Source of the DNA: Tricholoma matsutake
Taxonomy: Eukaryota; Basidiomycota; Agaricomycetes; Agaricales; Tricholomataceae
Length of the DNA: 64,000 bases
Direction of reading: 5' to 3'
Assembly: GCA_026075535.2 (NCBI GenBank)
Contig: AP026538.1
Location: 11,346,001-11,410,000 of the forward strand
The position numbers were made by a program, and so were the translations under genes. Every line of letters starts with the position of its first letter. The first letter of the stretch is position 1. The notes under the pieces are model-generated. The model worked only from the letters and a program-made list of their open reading frames with translations. It did not search any database and was not told the DNA's origin. Shown piece by piece: positions 44,136-53,451 of the stretch.

Positions 44136-44865
44136 GGCCGCAAACAAGTTGTTTGTTGGGCCTAAGTGTCAAGTTCTTCTCTTCTCTTTTCTTTTCAACT
44201 AACAAATGTTTTGTTTTGATACTTAGGTTCTATTACCACGAGACAGCGCCAAGACAGCAGACCTACATCCGTGCCACTGCTGCAAGTATCTGCTCACAGG
44301 GTGGATAATGGATCAGGATGACGACGGGGACAACTTGGCCCAGTGACAAGGATGGATGGCAAGGCACAGATGATGACAACTGCCACCAGCACCCACCTAC
44401 CAGACCCCTGCTGCTGCGAGCAGCTGCTCATGGGTTGGACATCAAAGATGGTGAGAGGGCACCACAATGACAGGGCTGGGGGGGAAACAACAATGAGAAC
44501 AAGACCGACAATGAGAGGATGGAGAATAACAGTGGGGACCAGGGGATAAGGAAGAGGATGGCTGGGACAGGGTTGGGGATGACAAGGATGAAGGACAACA
44601 GAGGGACGATGACCACAATAAAGACAGCCTCTGTGAGCAGGGTGATGAGCTGACAGGGATGAGCCGATGGCAGGGAGAACAGTGCAAATGGGGGAAGACC
44701 AATGACAGGGGAACGATAGCAGAGGATGACTGCAGTGATCATGAGGAGACAGCCACAAAGCGATGGCCACGAATGATGACAGCAATGGAAACCACAGCTA
44801 CCACCATAGCAGGCAACAGCAACTATCGCACCCACCCACCTCCCATGGATCACTTCTAGTAAATG
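44136..44865 (+). pseudogene. Exon-intron relic with palindromes (plus strand)
   Basis: A palindrome 2 relative (GGCCGCAAACAAGTTG..TTGGGCC, 44136-44162) is followed within a few bases by an intron-like segment of about 61 nt (44166-44226, GTGTCA donor, AACTAAC branch, ACTTAG). The next block carries palindrome 1 at 44274-44304 and 44406-44439, then a purine-rich GACAATGACAGG-type low-complexity stretch to about 44865. Same order as the relics in E and at 38660. Confidence 0.42.
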
Positions 44866-44958
44866 CATAGCTTATATCCAACTCCATACTAACCATTCTT
44901 CATATTATATTTTTATTTCATTCAATTTATTTGTAGTGATTTTATAGATCTCATTTTA

Positions 44959-45180
44959 TTAGACTGCCTCGAGAAAGGGCCCATTGACTAAGTAATCTTG
45001 TAATTGTGCAGCATCAGCACCCGGCAACAAGATGTCCCCGAACTTCCATTTGGCAATTGCTATTCTGTGTGGGCTGTATTGGCCTCTGTTTGTTTTGGCC
45101 TTCTTTTTGCCAACCATCACCACCATTTCGCAGTGGTTCCATGGTAGTTCTATTGTCTCAGGAAGCATAATCCTGGTCAA
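44959..45180 (-). pseudogene. Short orphan reading frame, unrecognised
   Basis: 73 codons (MTRIMLPETIELPWNHCEMV, then KFGDILLPGADAAQLQDYLV). Composition looks coding rather than random. It lies downstream of the minus-strand hypothetical locus at 45538-48417 and could be its last exon. No domain recognised. Confidence 0.3.
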
Positions 45181-45537
45181 ATGGGCTTTCCTTGTAGAGC
45201 TTGGCTGTTCAGGGCACTTTAAAAAAACTTAATTTTTGAGTTAAGGAATACGTTAAAATTCAACATCTGAAGTCAAGGTGATACTAGGACCCCCAAAAGC
45301 CCCTTACTAAGGTATGTTCCACAAAAAAAATCCTTATCCAGACAATTTTTTTCCACTCAGGCGCCGATTTCATCCAGATAATGGCACACATATAGCTTTA
45401 GGCACAATTTTATCTGGACAAATGGAAGTGACATATAAAAAATCAGCATTTTCTTCTAAAATACCTATTTTTTGGCTTCTACAGCACTCTGGCACCATAG
45501 TGGAGGGTGTGTACATAAATTCCAAGCAATAAAACAC
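45181..45537. other. Intergenic, nothing recognised
   Basis: AT-rich sequence with duplicated TTATC(C/T)(A/G)GA(C/T)A(A/T) words. No supported feature. Confidence 0.4.
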
Positions 45538-45774
45538 CTATATTTCAGTCTTGGAAGTTGTCGGGAGTATGCGATTTAAAAGTTCTGTAATGCTAAGCTC
45601 AATGTTGGGGAGTAGTGCATGTTCTTCTTTCGCTGGTATAGTCAGCAAGGCCTTGCAATATTCTTGCAGGTTTTCTGGAGGGAATTCTGGGAAGTGTTTT
45701 CTGCAGCCAATCCACTGTGTCTTGTCAAACAAAACACTACTATCCCCAGCCTGAGATAGGTCGAGAATAGCCAT
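45538..45774 (-). CDS. Small hypothetical reading frame downstream of the K/E-rich gene
   Basis: 78 codons, MAILDLSQAGDSSVLFDKTQ to LLNRILPTTSKTEI. Between the stop of the upstream gene and this ATG lie GTAAGTAG and TGTTCAG, which look like splice sites but would define an intron of only about 27 nt, too short for this group. It may be a separate small gene or a final exon. Family unknown. Confidence 0.35.
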   Translation of the reverse strand: MAILDLSQAGDSSVLFDKTQWIGCRKHFPEFPPENLQEYCKALLTIPAKEEHALLPNIELSITELLNRILPTTSKTEI

Positions 45775-45803
45775 TTCTGAACACCTGGCAAGTATCTACT
45801 TAC

Positions 45804-47170
45804 ACAGCCTTAGACTTCTGCTTTTTTCTGCCAGTTACTTCTTTTGCTTTGCCTTTTCCCTTCTCTTTCTCTTTCACCTTTTCCTTTTCCTTCCCCTTTT
45901 CCTTTTCCTTCCCCTTCCCCTTTTCCTTTTCCTTCCCCTTCCCCTTTTCCTTCCCTTTTCCTTTTCCTTCCCCTTTTCCTTTTCCTTCCCCTTCCCCTTT
46001 TCCTTTTCCTTCCCCTTCCCCTTTTCCTTCCCTTTTCCTTTTCCTTTTCCTTTTCCTTTTCCTTTTCCTTTTCCTTTTCCTTTTCCTTTTCCTTTTCCTT
46101 TTCCTTTTCCTTCTGAGTTTCCCCCATGTCAGATCCTGCCTCTGTCTCTCCCTTTGTCAAACCCTCTCCCCCATTTGCCAGCCATTCCAGAAGATCAGAA
46201 AATGCATATGCAGGTTTCAATATTCCCCACAACTCAATATCCAAGAGCTTGTCATCACTGTCCTCAAGCCAAGACACCATCATAGGATAACCAGAAAGCT
46301 TTGGAAAAGCCTTGCTATATGTCAAGTGCCACTGTGATTTTCCCTTGAAAATGCTGATGATATCTGCATGTGTCGGCTTCCGATCAAAAACTTCTTTCAA
46401 CTTTCCAGTCTCCCATAACATATTGCAGGTCTTGACAGCCACCAACCATGCCTTGTACTTCTGCCGTGCATAACCCAAATTTACATCCTTGTGATTGGTT
46501 AACTCAACTGGAATACTGAGAGAATGTCTTTGAATGGAGAGCCAGTGACAGAAAACGGTGTAGACATGCGAGTCTCAGATAGGGGAGTACCAATAGAACC
46601 AAGCAGAGTCGAGACAGATAATGCAGGAAGGAATGTGGGTTGTTGTTCCTTATGTGAAATAAATGTCAAGTAATCTTGATGGAGACTGTAAAAGTGTCTC
46701 ACATAACAGACTGGACAAATATAGTCCTTCTTTTTCTTAATCCATTCAATGTCTTCATCAAATGATACTGCAGCATCATATCGGCCTTTACCAGTCCACT
46801 CTCCTTGTTCATAAACAGATATTTGAGGGTTGGTTTCTATCATGGGATTATTATAAACGATAATAGGTATGCATGAAGGCTCCATACTTTCAATTGGAGA
46901 CCATTTTGCAGCAATAGATTTGAGGATGGGTGCCATAAAAAACTGAACATCGACTTTGAGAATCCAGAATGGCTTGACTTCGATAGAATCAACTAGCAAG
47001 TTATAAATATGTACTTTTCCCATCCTCAAAACTGGAGTCTCGAAATTGTTGTCATCACCTGCATCAGCAAAATTGAAGACATTCCCAGTGGCATGTCCAC
47101 ACATATGTCTACCAGTAGTGCGGGATGATCCATGGAGAGCAGGTGGTGGACTGGATGATGGACTAGTCAT
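45804..47170 (-). pseudogene. Hypothetical basidiomycete protein with Lys/Glu repeat tail, frameshifted
   Basis: The first part (47170-46499) reads MTSPSSSPPPALHGSSRTTG, then KVHIYNLLVDSIEVKPFWIL, VYEQGEWTGKGRYDAAVSFD and ICPVCYVRHFYSLHQDYLTF (a CxxC pair). A +1 shift near 46505 is needed to join LSIPVELTNHKDVNLGYARQ to KYKAWLVAVKTCNMLWETGK, WHLTYSKAFPKLSGYPMMVS, WLEDSDDKLLDIELWGILKP and YAFSDLLEWLANGGEG. The second part resembles an uncharacterised family that I recall from many Agaricomycete genomes. The tail is (KE)n then Gly/Lys/Arg repeats encoded by the hexamer array at 45872-46112. A second shift there would restore the C-terminus EVTGRKKQKSKAV. Upstream, exon-like pieces at 47238-47288 and before 47335 have plausible splice sites, so the true gene may start further right. 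Confidence 0.5.
45872..46112. repeat. TTTTCC / TTCCCC hexamer array inside the coding region
   Basis: Perfect (TTTTCC)n from about 46034 to 46112 and mixed TTTTCCTTTTCCTTCCCC units before it. On the minus strand it encodes alternating Lys/Glu, then Lys/Gly/Arg. Unit loss or gain keeps the frame, but single-base slippage would shift it; the C-terminal frame does appear shifted. Confidence 0.9.
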
Positions 47171-47174
47171 ATGA

Positions 47175-47451
47175 ACATCTATGGATGTTTTACAATGCTA
47201 AAAAGCAAAAGCAAAAGTAAAGACCTCCTACCTGGATCTTGAAACCCTTTGGCTTGGACCATGGATGTTGCACCAGGAACAACTATGATGATATATTAAA
47301 AAGACCAAGTAATATTATTTTTTCATTACCTGTGTCACCCGTTGAGGAGCCACCTAGCAAATGATCTAATACTAATTCTAGGTTTTAAATTACAACTACA
47401 ACAAACTAAAATACCTTTGGACCTAAGGGCTACTACAGAGACAGGGGATGG
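47175..47451 (-). other. Putative small exons and introns linking two hypothetical loci
   Basis: On the minus strand, GGTGACACAG is followed by GTAATG..CATCATAG, an exon LFLVQHPWSKPKGFKIQ (47238-47288), then GTAGGAGG..CTTTTTAG and the sequence leading to MTSPSSSPPP. These splice-like signals suggest that 45804-47170 and 47452-48417 belong to one multi-exon gene. Gene structure is inferred only from signals. Confidence 0.35.
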
Positions 47452-48417
47452 TCAGGATGTAACCAGTAAAGAAAAAGAAAACGGGGGCTTGCTAGTGGTT
47501 TTAGTACCCCTGTTGTTGGCGCTGGCACTGGCATTGTCATCCATGGCCTTCCTGCCACTGGTGTTGGTGGTGTCGACCCCATCATTGGTGTTGTTGTTGG
47601 TGGTGTTGTCGCAGGGTTTGGGGGCTCCATTGTGGTCATTGCCCTGGCCCTCCTTGTGGCTGGCATTGTCATTGGTGTTCACATTGTCATTGGTGTTCAC
47701 ATTGTCATCCTGGGCCTCCTTGTCATTGTCATCCTGGGCCTCCTTGTCATTGCCATCCTGGCACTCCCAATTGTCGGTGTCAGTGTTGGTGTCATTGGTG
47801 GGCTTGCCATTGTTCCCATCATCAGCCTTGCCATTGTCCTTGTTGTCAGCCTCCCCATGGCTTGCACTGTCATCACTGCCATTGTTGTTGTTGGATTTGT
47901 CGCTGGTCTCCTCTTCACTCTCCTCGCTGTTACTGGAGGGGGCCTGCAAGGCTCAGGGTCAACCAGCGCTGCCCTGACCAGGAGGAGGGGGCAGGAAACT
48001 TGCCTTGGCCGATTGAGCATGTTCAGGGGGAGCAACAGAGACTCTGCTCACTTCGAGAGCGAGTTCAGCTCTATGAGAGAAAAAAAGAATATTAATAAAA
48101 AAGAAACATACCTTAAAGGGGTGGCCAAAGTCGCACCCTGTCCTTTTGAGCCTTTTTTCAAGGTCCTGTAAAAAGGAACAGAATCTTAGTACCATAATGG
48201 CTGGATAGAAGAGCTGGGTTACCTACCTTTTACTATCTTTCCCCTTCCCAGACTGTTCCTCTTCTTCCTTCTCCTCGTCTCGCTTCACTTTCTTCGAGCC
48301 GTCCTTTTTGAGTGCTGACATGGCATGTTTGCGGGTTTGCAATCCCGATTTGGGCAGGGATTTGAATGGCGATGGGCCAGATCCCTTGTTGCATGTGTTG
48401 GCATGGGTGGTTGGCAT
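47452..48417 (-). CDS. Hypothetical three-exon gene with acidic Asn/Asp-rich tail
   Basis: Exon 1 is 48227-48417 (MPTTHANTCNKGSGPSPFKS, a Lys/Arg-rich probable nuclear-localisation stretch, then EEKEEEEQSGKGKDSKR). Intron 1 (48166-48226) has GTAGGT, TACTAAG and TTTACAG. Exon 2 is 48112-48165. Intron 2 has GTATGT and TCTCATAG, about 43 nt. Exon 3 reads AELALEVSRVSVAPPEHAQS. A TGA near 47960 ends this frame, but an overlapping frame (47452-47949) continues NSEESEEETSDKSNNNNGSD with repeats KEAQDDND and NVNTND. One frameshift or an unseen small intron would join them. It is probably a disordered, possibly nuclear protein; function unknown. The long plus-strand frame over the same DNA (47342-47977) is Leu/Val/Ser-rich and is the antisense shadow of the Asn/Asp repeats. 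Confidence 0.45.
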
Positions 48418-48601
48418 GGTTTTAGATGGAGGTGGTTGGCAGATGGGGTCGTGATGTGTTGGTGGTTGGGTTAATGTGGTGTGGTTGCATGTAAGAGTGT
48501 TTGTGATGACACATCACACAGCTGTGATATGCTATTACTGATGATGATTTGTTACCATGCACCTTAATTGGGTAATAAAAGTATCAAATGTTGGGTAAAG
48601 A

Positions 48602-48675
48602 GAATGGCTTGGTAGCTAAGTGGTTAAGCTCACTGTTCTATTTATGGACCCATGGTTGGGTGTTCAATTCTTGTT
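48602..48675 (+). other. tRNA-like pol III module, unpaired
   Basis: TGGTAGCTAAGTGGTTAAGC fits an A box and D arm of Ser/Leu type and GGGTGTTCAATTCTT fits a B box. It lies directly left of the Crypton fragment at 48719, with no CTTTACACT tip beside it. Upstream TCACACAGCTGTGATATGC recalls the GATGATGCAGCTGTGTGC flank of the modules in elements C and F. Confidence 0.5.
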
Positions 48676-48718
48676 GGATGTGAAACTTTTATTTGGTAAA
48701 GCATGTGCTGTCCAGTGA

Positions 48719-49585
48719 TGATACTCAACCCAGGAAAACCACCAAAACAGGCGATGAGGCAATCAATGATATTTGTGATGAGTCAGAGGAAGGGTGCGAA
48801 TCGTTCTGAATGTTTGGGGTCCAATTGATGGGAAGATAACTAGTTGGTACTAGTCGTGAAGGTAGTGCTATAGGAACTGAAGGTGTTTGGCCTGGTCCGA
48901 TTGAGTATTGATTGATATTGAGGACAATCAATGAGATCAACAGCGAACAATGATTATTGGCGATGGTCAATGTGCGGATTCTGAGGACCTTTCTATAGGT
49001 CGATAGTATACGAAGGGTGTAGCCAATGGCTATAAAGTGTTGAACTGGTTACTAGTGCTAGCGACAAGAGGATCGAAGGAGGATTGAGGATGTGATGATC
49101 ACAGAGGTTTCTCGTCAATCGAGAAAACTTGTAGAAGTTTAGATTGTTTTAGAGGATCAATCTGATTCTTAGAACTTAATACGAGATGCTAGGTGAAGAC
49201 GATTTGTTGTCATTTCCCAGTAGATACTACAGAGTTTTATATGTTTTAAAAGAAACTTCCAAAAATGGTATAAGAACCATGTGTAGAACATGAGGCAAAA
49301 TATATGAGTTAAGGCACAAGGCCAAAAAGGGAGACTGGAATCCGAACAAGAAATAGATATATCATATGATGAAGGAGTAATAAAGGGAAAGAACTAAAAG
49401 AGACTGTCCTTTGTGTATAAACTGTGCTAAGTCTCGCAATAATCCATCCAGCGGGTTCTGTACATGATAGGGAGTTGAAACGAGGCTGACCTACTATCAG
49501 CAGGTTTGAGCACGAGTTGGAATACTTCCTGGCGTATGGTCTTCCACATTATAGATAACAAATGCAGTGCCTGATGTTGCTCATA
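48719..49585 (-). mobile_element. Second Crypton-like element fragment (5' region), no insertion
   Basis: Aligns with 14215-15016 plus 17104-17157. It begins inside the recombinase N-terminal coding region (near 48720) and runs to GATGTTG near 49585. It lacks element B and so gives the empty target site (TTCCTGGCGTATGGTC at 49526). The coding part is truncated where the tRNA-like module begins, so this copy is a fragment. Confidence 0.75.
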
Positions 49586-49839
49586 GTCTCTCGATATTGA
49601 TCAATGATGCTCAACGATGGTCGATGATGTTCAATCACAGTCATGGCTGTTCAAAGTTTGATCGGGGATGTTCAATGGTCGTTTAGAGGGATCTGAGGGG
49701 CTTTTGAGATAGTCCTAAGGTTGTGTGATGTGGTTTCTTGGTACAATTGATGTCACTGGTGATGTTTCGATGCGGTCGATATGATATCGCAATCAATAGA
49801 CTGAGTCACACTGCATCTGGGACCTCATAGGAGTTAGCC
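49586..49839. other. Region rich in GATGNTCAATG-like words, no gene
   Basis: Short imperfect repeats such as GATGTTCAATC and GATGTTCAATGG. No coding signal. May be a further part of the Crypton-like element or unrelated. Confidence 0.35.
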
Positions 49840-50119
49840 GATGTGGTTAGAATGTGGTTAGAATGACGTATCGGCCCTTGAGCTGAGGAGACAACCTATC
49901 ACCAGTTAGTCCAGTTGTGCCATTGGTCATGCATCCAGGTGACTCCAGTGAATCCAGGTGATTATGAGTCCATTCAGATTCTGGGGATTTTGGGTGTGAA
50001 TTCCAGAAATTACATACAAAAAAAATTCCACTGGATTCCAGAAATTCCAGAAATTCTGGCTGGACAAACTGGAATCCAACCAGAATCCAACCATAATAGG
50101 TGGGAGAGTGTAAAGTACT
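49840..50119 (+). mobile_element. Right end of TIR element D
   Basis: The tip GGTGGGAGAGTGTAAAGTACTC matches the inward-read core AGTACTTTACACT. The subterminal array is built from TGGATTCCAGAAATTCCAG and TGGAATCCAACCAGAATCC, a unit distinct from those of A, B and C. No left end is in the window, so this is a solo end. No clear tRNA-like module is present. Confidence 0.6.
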
Positions 50120-50249
50120 CCAAGCATGTGGCCAATATCCAATGATATGCTGTCAAATCACCCAAGACTCACCTCAGTATCCTTGAACATGATCCCACTT
50201 CAGCAAGAACCAGGTTGAAATTGACTCACCTATCACATTGTTAGTCTGA

Positions 50250-51840
50250 TGTGATGGACATGTATTTCTGTGCATTGGTGAAGTCAATGATATCATGGTT
50301 GACAACCAGCATACTGATCATGTTGGAGTGGAATACCTCACTGAGCAATCAGTGTTCATATCTTTATATTGTTCCAGCTAGAGTTGAGGATGACCCTGAC
50401 CTAAAGAATGATTGGAGGTGGTCTGGCAAGAGGGGACCCTTGCATCAAGTCATGGGTCATATTGTTCAACCCATCAATCCAAGCATCTCGACATGAGTAA
50501 CCAGAAATCCATTCTATCTGTTTGAAAGCAGTGTTCTTATGGCCATCAGAGCTATGATCTTTGAGCAGCTTGAATCTGTAGCCAGAACTCTTTTACCTGA
50601 AGTTAGAAAATCAGATCAGTTTCCTTATCTTTGTGAAGATGAACAAGCTGCAGAAAATTTTGCTGTTGCCAATGAATGCACAACATGTAGTCCTTCAGTT
50701 GCTCTCCCAAAGCAGGTTCTGAGAATCCTTAAACATATGGCTGCACATATTCTATTTGATTTGAGTATCAAGCAAAGTGAGGAACCCTGTGGTCTATGTC
50801 TTTCACCATACTCTCTCTGAAAATTCTACCTCAAAAGGGGAAAAGGTGCTGGAACAAGTGAGCAAGTCAAATTCACAAAGTCTATGTGCATAAACAAGGT
50901 ATATTTCTCATATGCAGTTGCTAGCTCATCAACATCATCAAGTCTGTCTTCCAACGTCCCACTTAATTGCCCCATATGTCCATCAGCTGAACCATGTATA
51001 TGGTGATACAACCTTGCTCACCACATGTGAGCAAAACACCCAACCATCTCCTTAGCACCCCATGAGCCACTTTGGAAAACCATGAACACTGAGCAATGGC
51101 TGCTGAAGGAAGTCCGGGAGAACCATTGCAAAGAGAAGAAGACATGCAAATCTAAGAAAAATCAGTAGTTATGTATATCAGAGGCACATAGCTCATGGCT
51201 TAGTTTCAAGTTAGTTTATTCAATCTATTTTGGTCCAAAACATCCATCAATGAGCAGGAATGTTGCCAAGGATGATGGATCTGATGTGGAAGACCCATAC
51301 AAGGATCACATTCATCTAGCTGAAGACTTGGCAGAGGGTGTTGATGTCAAAAGTGATTGAGCAGATCCAGAGTAGAATGAGCCTGTTGATGAAACCCTGG
51401 AGCTGATCATGACAATCAATGATGAGTGGGATATGGACAACACTAGAGGGTTCTTACCACAGTCTCAAACATCTCCAACACCATTGCCAACACTGCCTGA
51501 GCAAGGTTCGAGTAGTTTGGCAGCACAGCATCCATCAACTCCAGACCTATCAGTGTCAGTATTGCACCCAGCTGGTCCAACAGATGATGACCACTATTTT
51601 ATGCTTGATGGCCCAGTAACATGCATTGGACAAAAGTGGAAAGCCAGAGACCTGCAGGCTATTTTGAGGGTTTGTACTTGTGGCCAGGCTGTGACACATG
51701 AAGAGACCTCAATTAGCCAAAACATCATCAAGTGCACATCAACAGGATGTGAGACAGGATGGGTGAGTGAAAGAATTGAATAAGAATGAAGCTGCAGGGT
51801 TGATGTTGCATCTAGTACCACCTACAGTGCATTGACCTAG
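50250..51840 (+). pseudogene. Zinc-finger protein of a basidiomycete expanded family, decayed
   Basis: Readable parts: MDMYFCALVKSMISWLTTSI (50251), VEDDPDLKNDWRWSGKRGPL, then LPKQVLRILKHMAAHILFDL (about 50706) with EEPCGLCLSP. Next comes a C2H2-like finger, CPICPSAEPCIW followed by YNLAHHM and AKHP (about 50970-51045). The C-terminus reads LRVCTCGQAVTHEETSISQN and IIKCTSTGCETGW (51664-51770), a PHD-like Cys pattern. I recall this layout from uncharacterised proteins that recur in mushroom genomes, sometimes near DDE transposases. Stops inside the C2H2 finger are TGA at Arg-like positions (51003, 51027). It lies just upstream of the Harbinger transposase, which may be coincidental. Confidence 0.5.
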
Positions 51841-52179
51841 AGTATCTGAGTATGTCATCAATGGGTGGGTTTGTGAGGCATGTGAACAGTGAAGCTAGTA
51901 GCAGAGACATGGTGGAAAGCAACAGTGTTAGAATTTCCTTGTTTAGAAGGTAATTCACATGACTAGTTAGTTAGTTCCCTGCTCGAGGTTGTTAAAAAAA
52001 AATCAACCTGATTTGCTTAAGAGCTCATTCAGCTGCACACTAATTCCAAACTTGCAGGTGTGTGTCTGTTAGGATACAAGGGTGGCACATGATTTTGTTG
52101 CTGTTGGTCTTTGAAATTGGATGTCACTGATCAGATAGATAGCATTGATAGATAGCACTCAAAACATCATGTCAAGGCC

Positions 52180-53205
52180 TTTGTGTCTCTCATCCCAAGC
52201 AAGGATGAATCTGCATCGTACCATTCTTGTTACTATTACACTGCAACTGTCTCTTCTCTTGCCAACACTTATGCATCTGATCTTTCATTATCACATGAAA
52301 GAGCCATATCACACCTCAATCCTTTCGGGTTATGCTTGGGTACAAGAGTTGCTGAATGGTCATCCTGAGTGCATTTGTACTGAACTTGGAGTGCACAAAG
52401 AGGTTTTATATGCTCTGATTGAAGTGCTATGATCGATGGGCCATGGGGATACCAGATATGTGACACTTGAGGAACAGCTTGCCATATTTCTCTACATGTC
52501 TGTCACTGGTTTGACCATACATCCTGTTGGAGAGCAATTTCAATGAGCAAATGGGACCATCTCCAATTGAGTATTTCAAGTTACAATTGTGATCATTAGC
52601 AATCTAAAATTTAGATAACAGGTACTTGACCATTATTTTTTCATCTCAACCCTTTTACAGCCAATATGTTCAACTTTTGACTCCCAATGATCCTGTTCCT
52701 TCTCATATCCATGATAATGGCAAGCTATGGCCTTTCTTTCAAGGATGTCTTGGAGCCATTGATGGTAGCCACATACACCTCTCTCCACCTGCTGCTCTTC
52801 AAAGTCTTTATTGGAATCGGAAAGGCTTTCTTTCACAGAACTGTCTCTTCATGTGCAATTTTTTGCATGCTCTTCACATATATATTTTCACAGGCTGGGA
52901 AGGTTCTGCAACAGATGCACAGGTCTGGGCTTATGCCTTAGCAAAGGGGTTTTCAGTGCCTGCAGGATTTCCACATTGCCCAGAACTTTTTGTTCTATTT
53001 CGTGGAGTTCAGTATCATCTTCAGCAGTGGGGAGCTGCAGGTGTTCAGTACATGCTTGCCAGATATAAGTATTTATTATTTTACTTATTCTCATAGCCTG
53101 GTAAATGCAAAGGAGTTATTCAATCTTCATCATGCTCAGGCATGTAATGTGATTGAGCATATCTTCAATAGTTTTGAGAAACTGAGTAGCAAAACGACAT
53201 AGTTT
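52180..53205 (+). pseudogene. PIF/Harbinger DDE transposase, second catalytic Asp deleted
   Basis: An N-terminal helix-turn-helix region is recognisable (PYHTSILSGYAWVQELLNGH at about 52308, TELGVHKEVLYALIEVL, VTLEEQLAIFLYMSVTGLTI). The catalytic domain opens at about 52626: FFQGCLGAIDGSHIHLSPPA contains the first Asp, then WNRKGFLSQNCLF and FTGWEGSATDAQVWAYALAK. The segment usually reading YYLADAGFP is reduced to VPAGFPHCPELFVLFRGVQY (about 52955-53015), an in-frame loss of about ten codons that includes the second Asp. After a frameshift near 53095, NAKELFNLHHAQACNVIEHI (53105-53165) supplies the region with the third acidic residue. It cannot catalyse transposition. The partner Myb/SANT gene is at 55675-56179. 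Confidence 0.82.
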
Positions 53206-53451
53206 GCAGAATACTTGAGAGAGTTCAGACTAAGACTGAGCTTGGACTCAAGAGCAGAACCCTTAAGTCAGATGATACACAATATGGGAAGACAATGTTC
53301 CACATTTCGACAGTAAATACACCAAACTATATATGTTTTAGAGAGATAGTACTAAAAAGGTAAAAGGCCATGAGGCAAAACATGTGGTAAACATAAGGCA
53401 GTGAAAAAGGTGTCAAAATCACAAAGTAAATGAGAAAATGATAAGACACTG
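53206..53451. other. Non-coding, faintly similar to the Crypton-like 5' region
   Basis: ACTATATATGTTTTAGAGAGA, CATGAGGCAAAACATG and AACATAAGGC echo 14715-14815 (TTTATATGTTTTAAGAGAAA, CATGAGGCAAAAGATATG, AACATGAGGC). This may be a third, more diverged fragment of that element. No gene. Confidence 0.35.

Noticed and set aside
45844..46337. Long Phe/Ser/Pro-rich plus-strand frames (90 and 162 codons)
   Set aside because: They are antisense shadows of the hexamer array inside the minus-strand gene.
47342..47977. 211-codon Leu/Val/Ser-rich plus-strand frame resembling a membrane protein
   Set aside because: It is the complement of the Asn/Asp repeat coding on the minus strand, where splice sites and a start are present.
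65..48675. Calling the tRNA-like modules genuine tRNA genes
   Set aside because: Acceptor and anticodon stems cannot be completed and the modules sit at fixed places in transposons.
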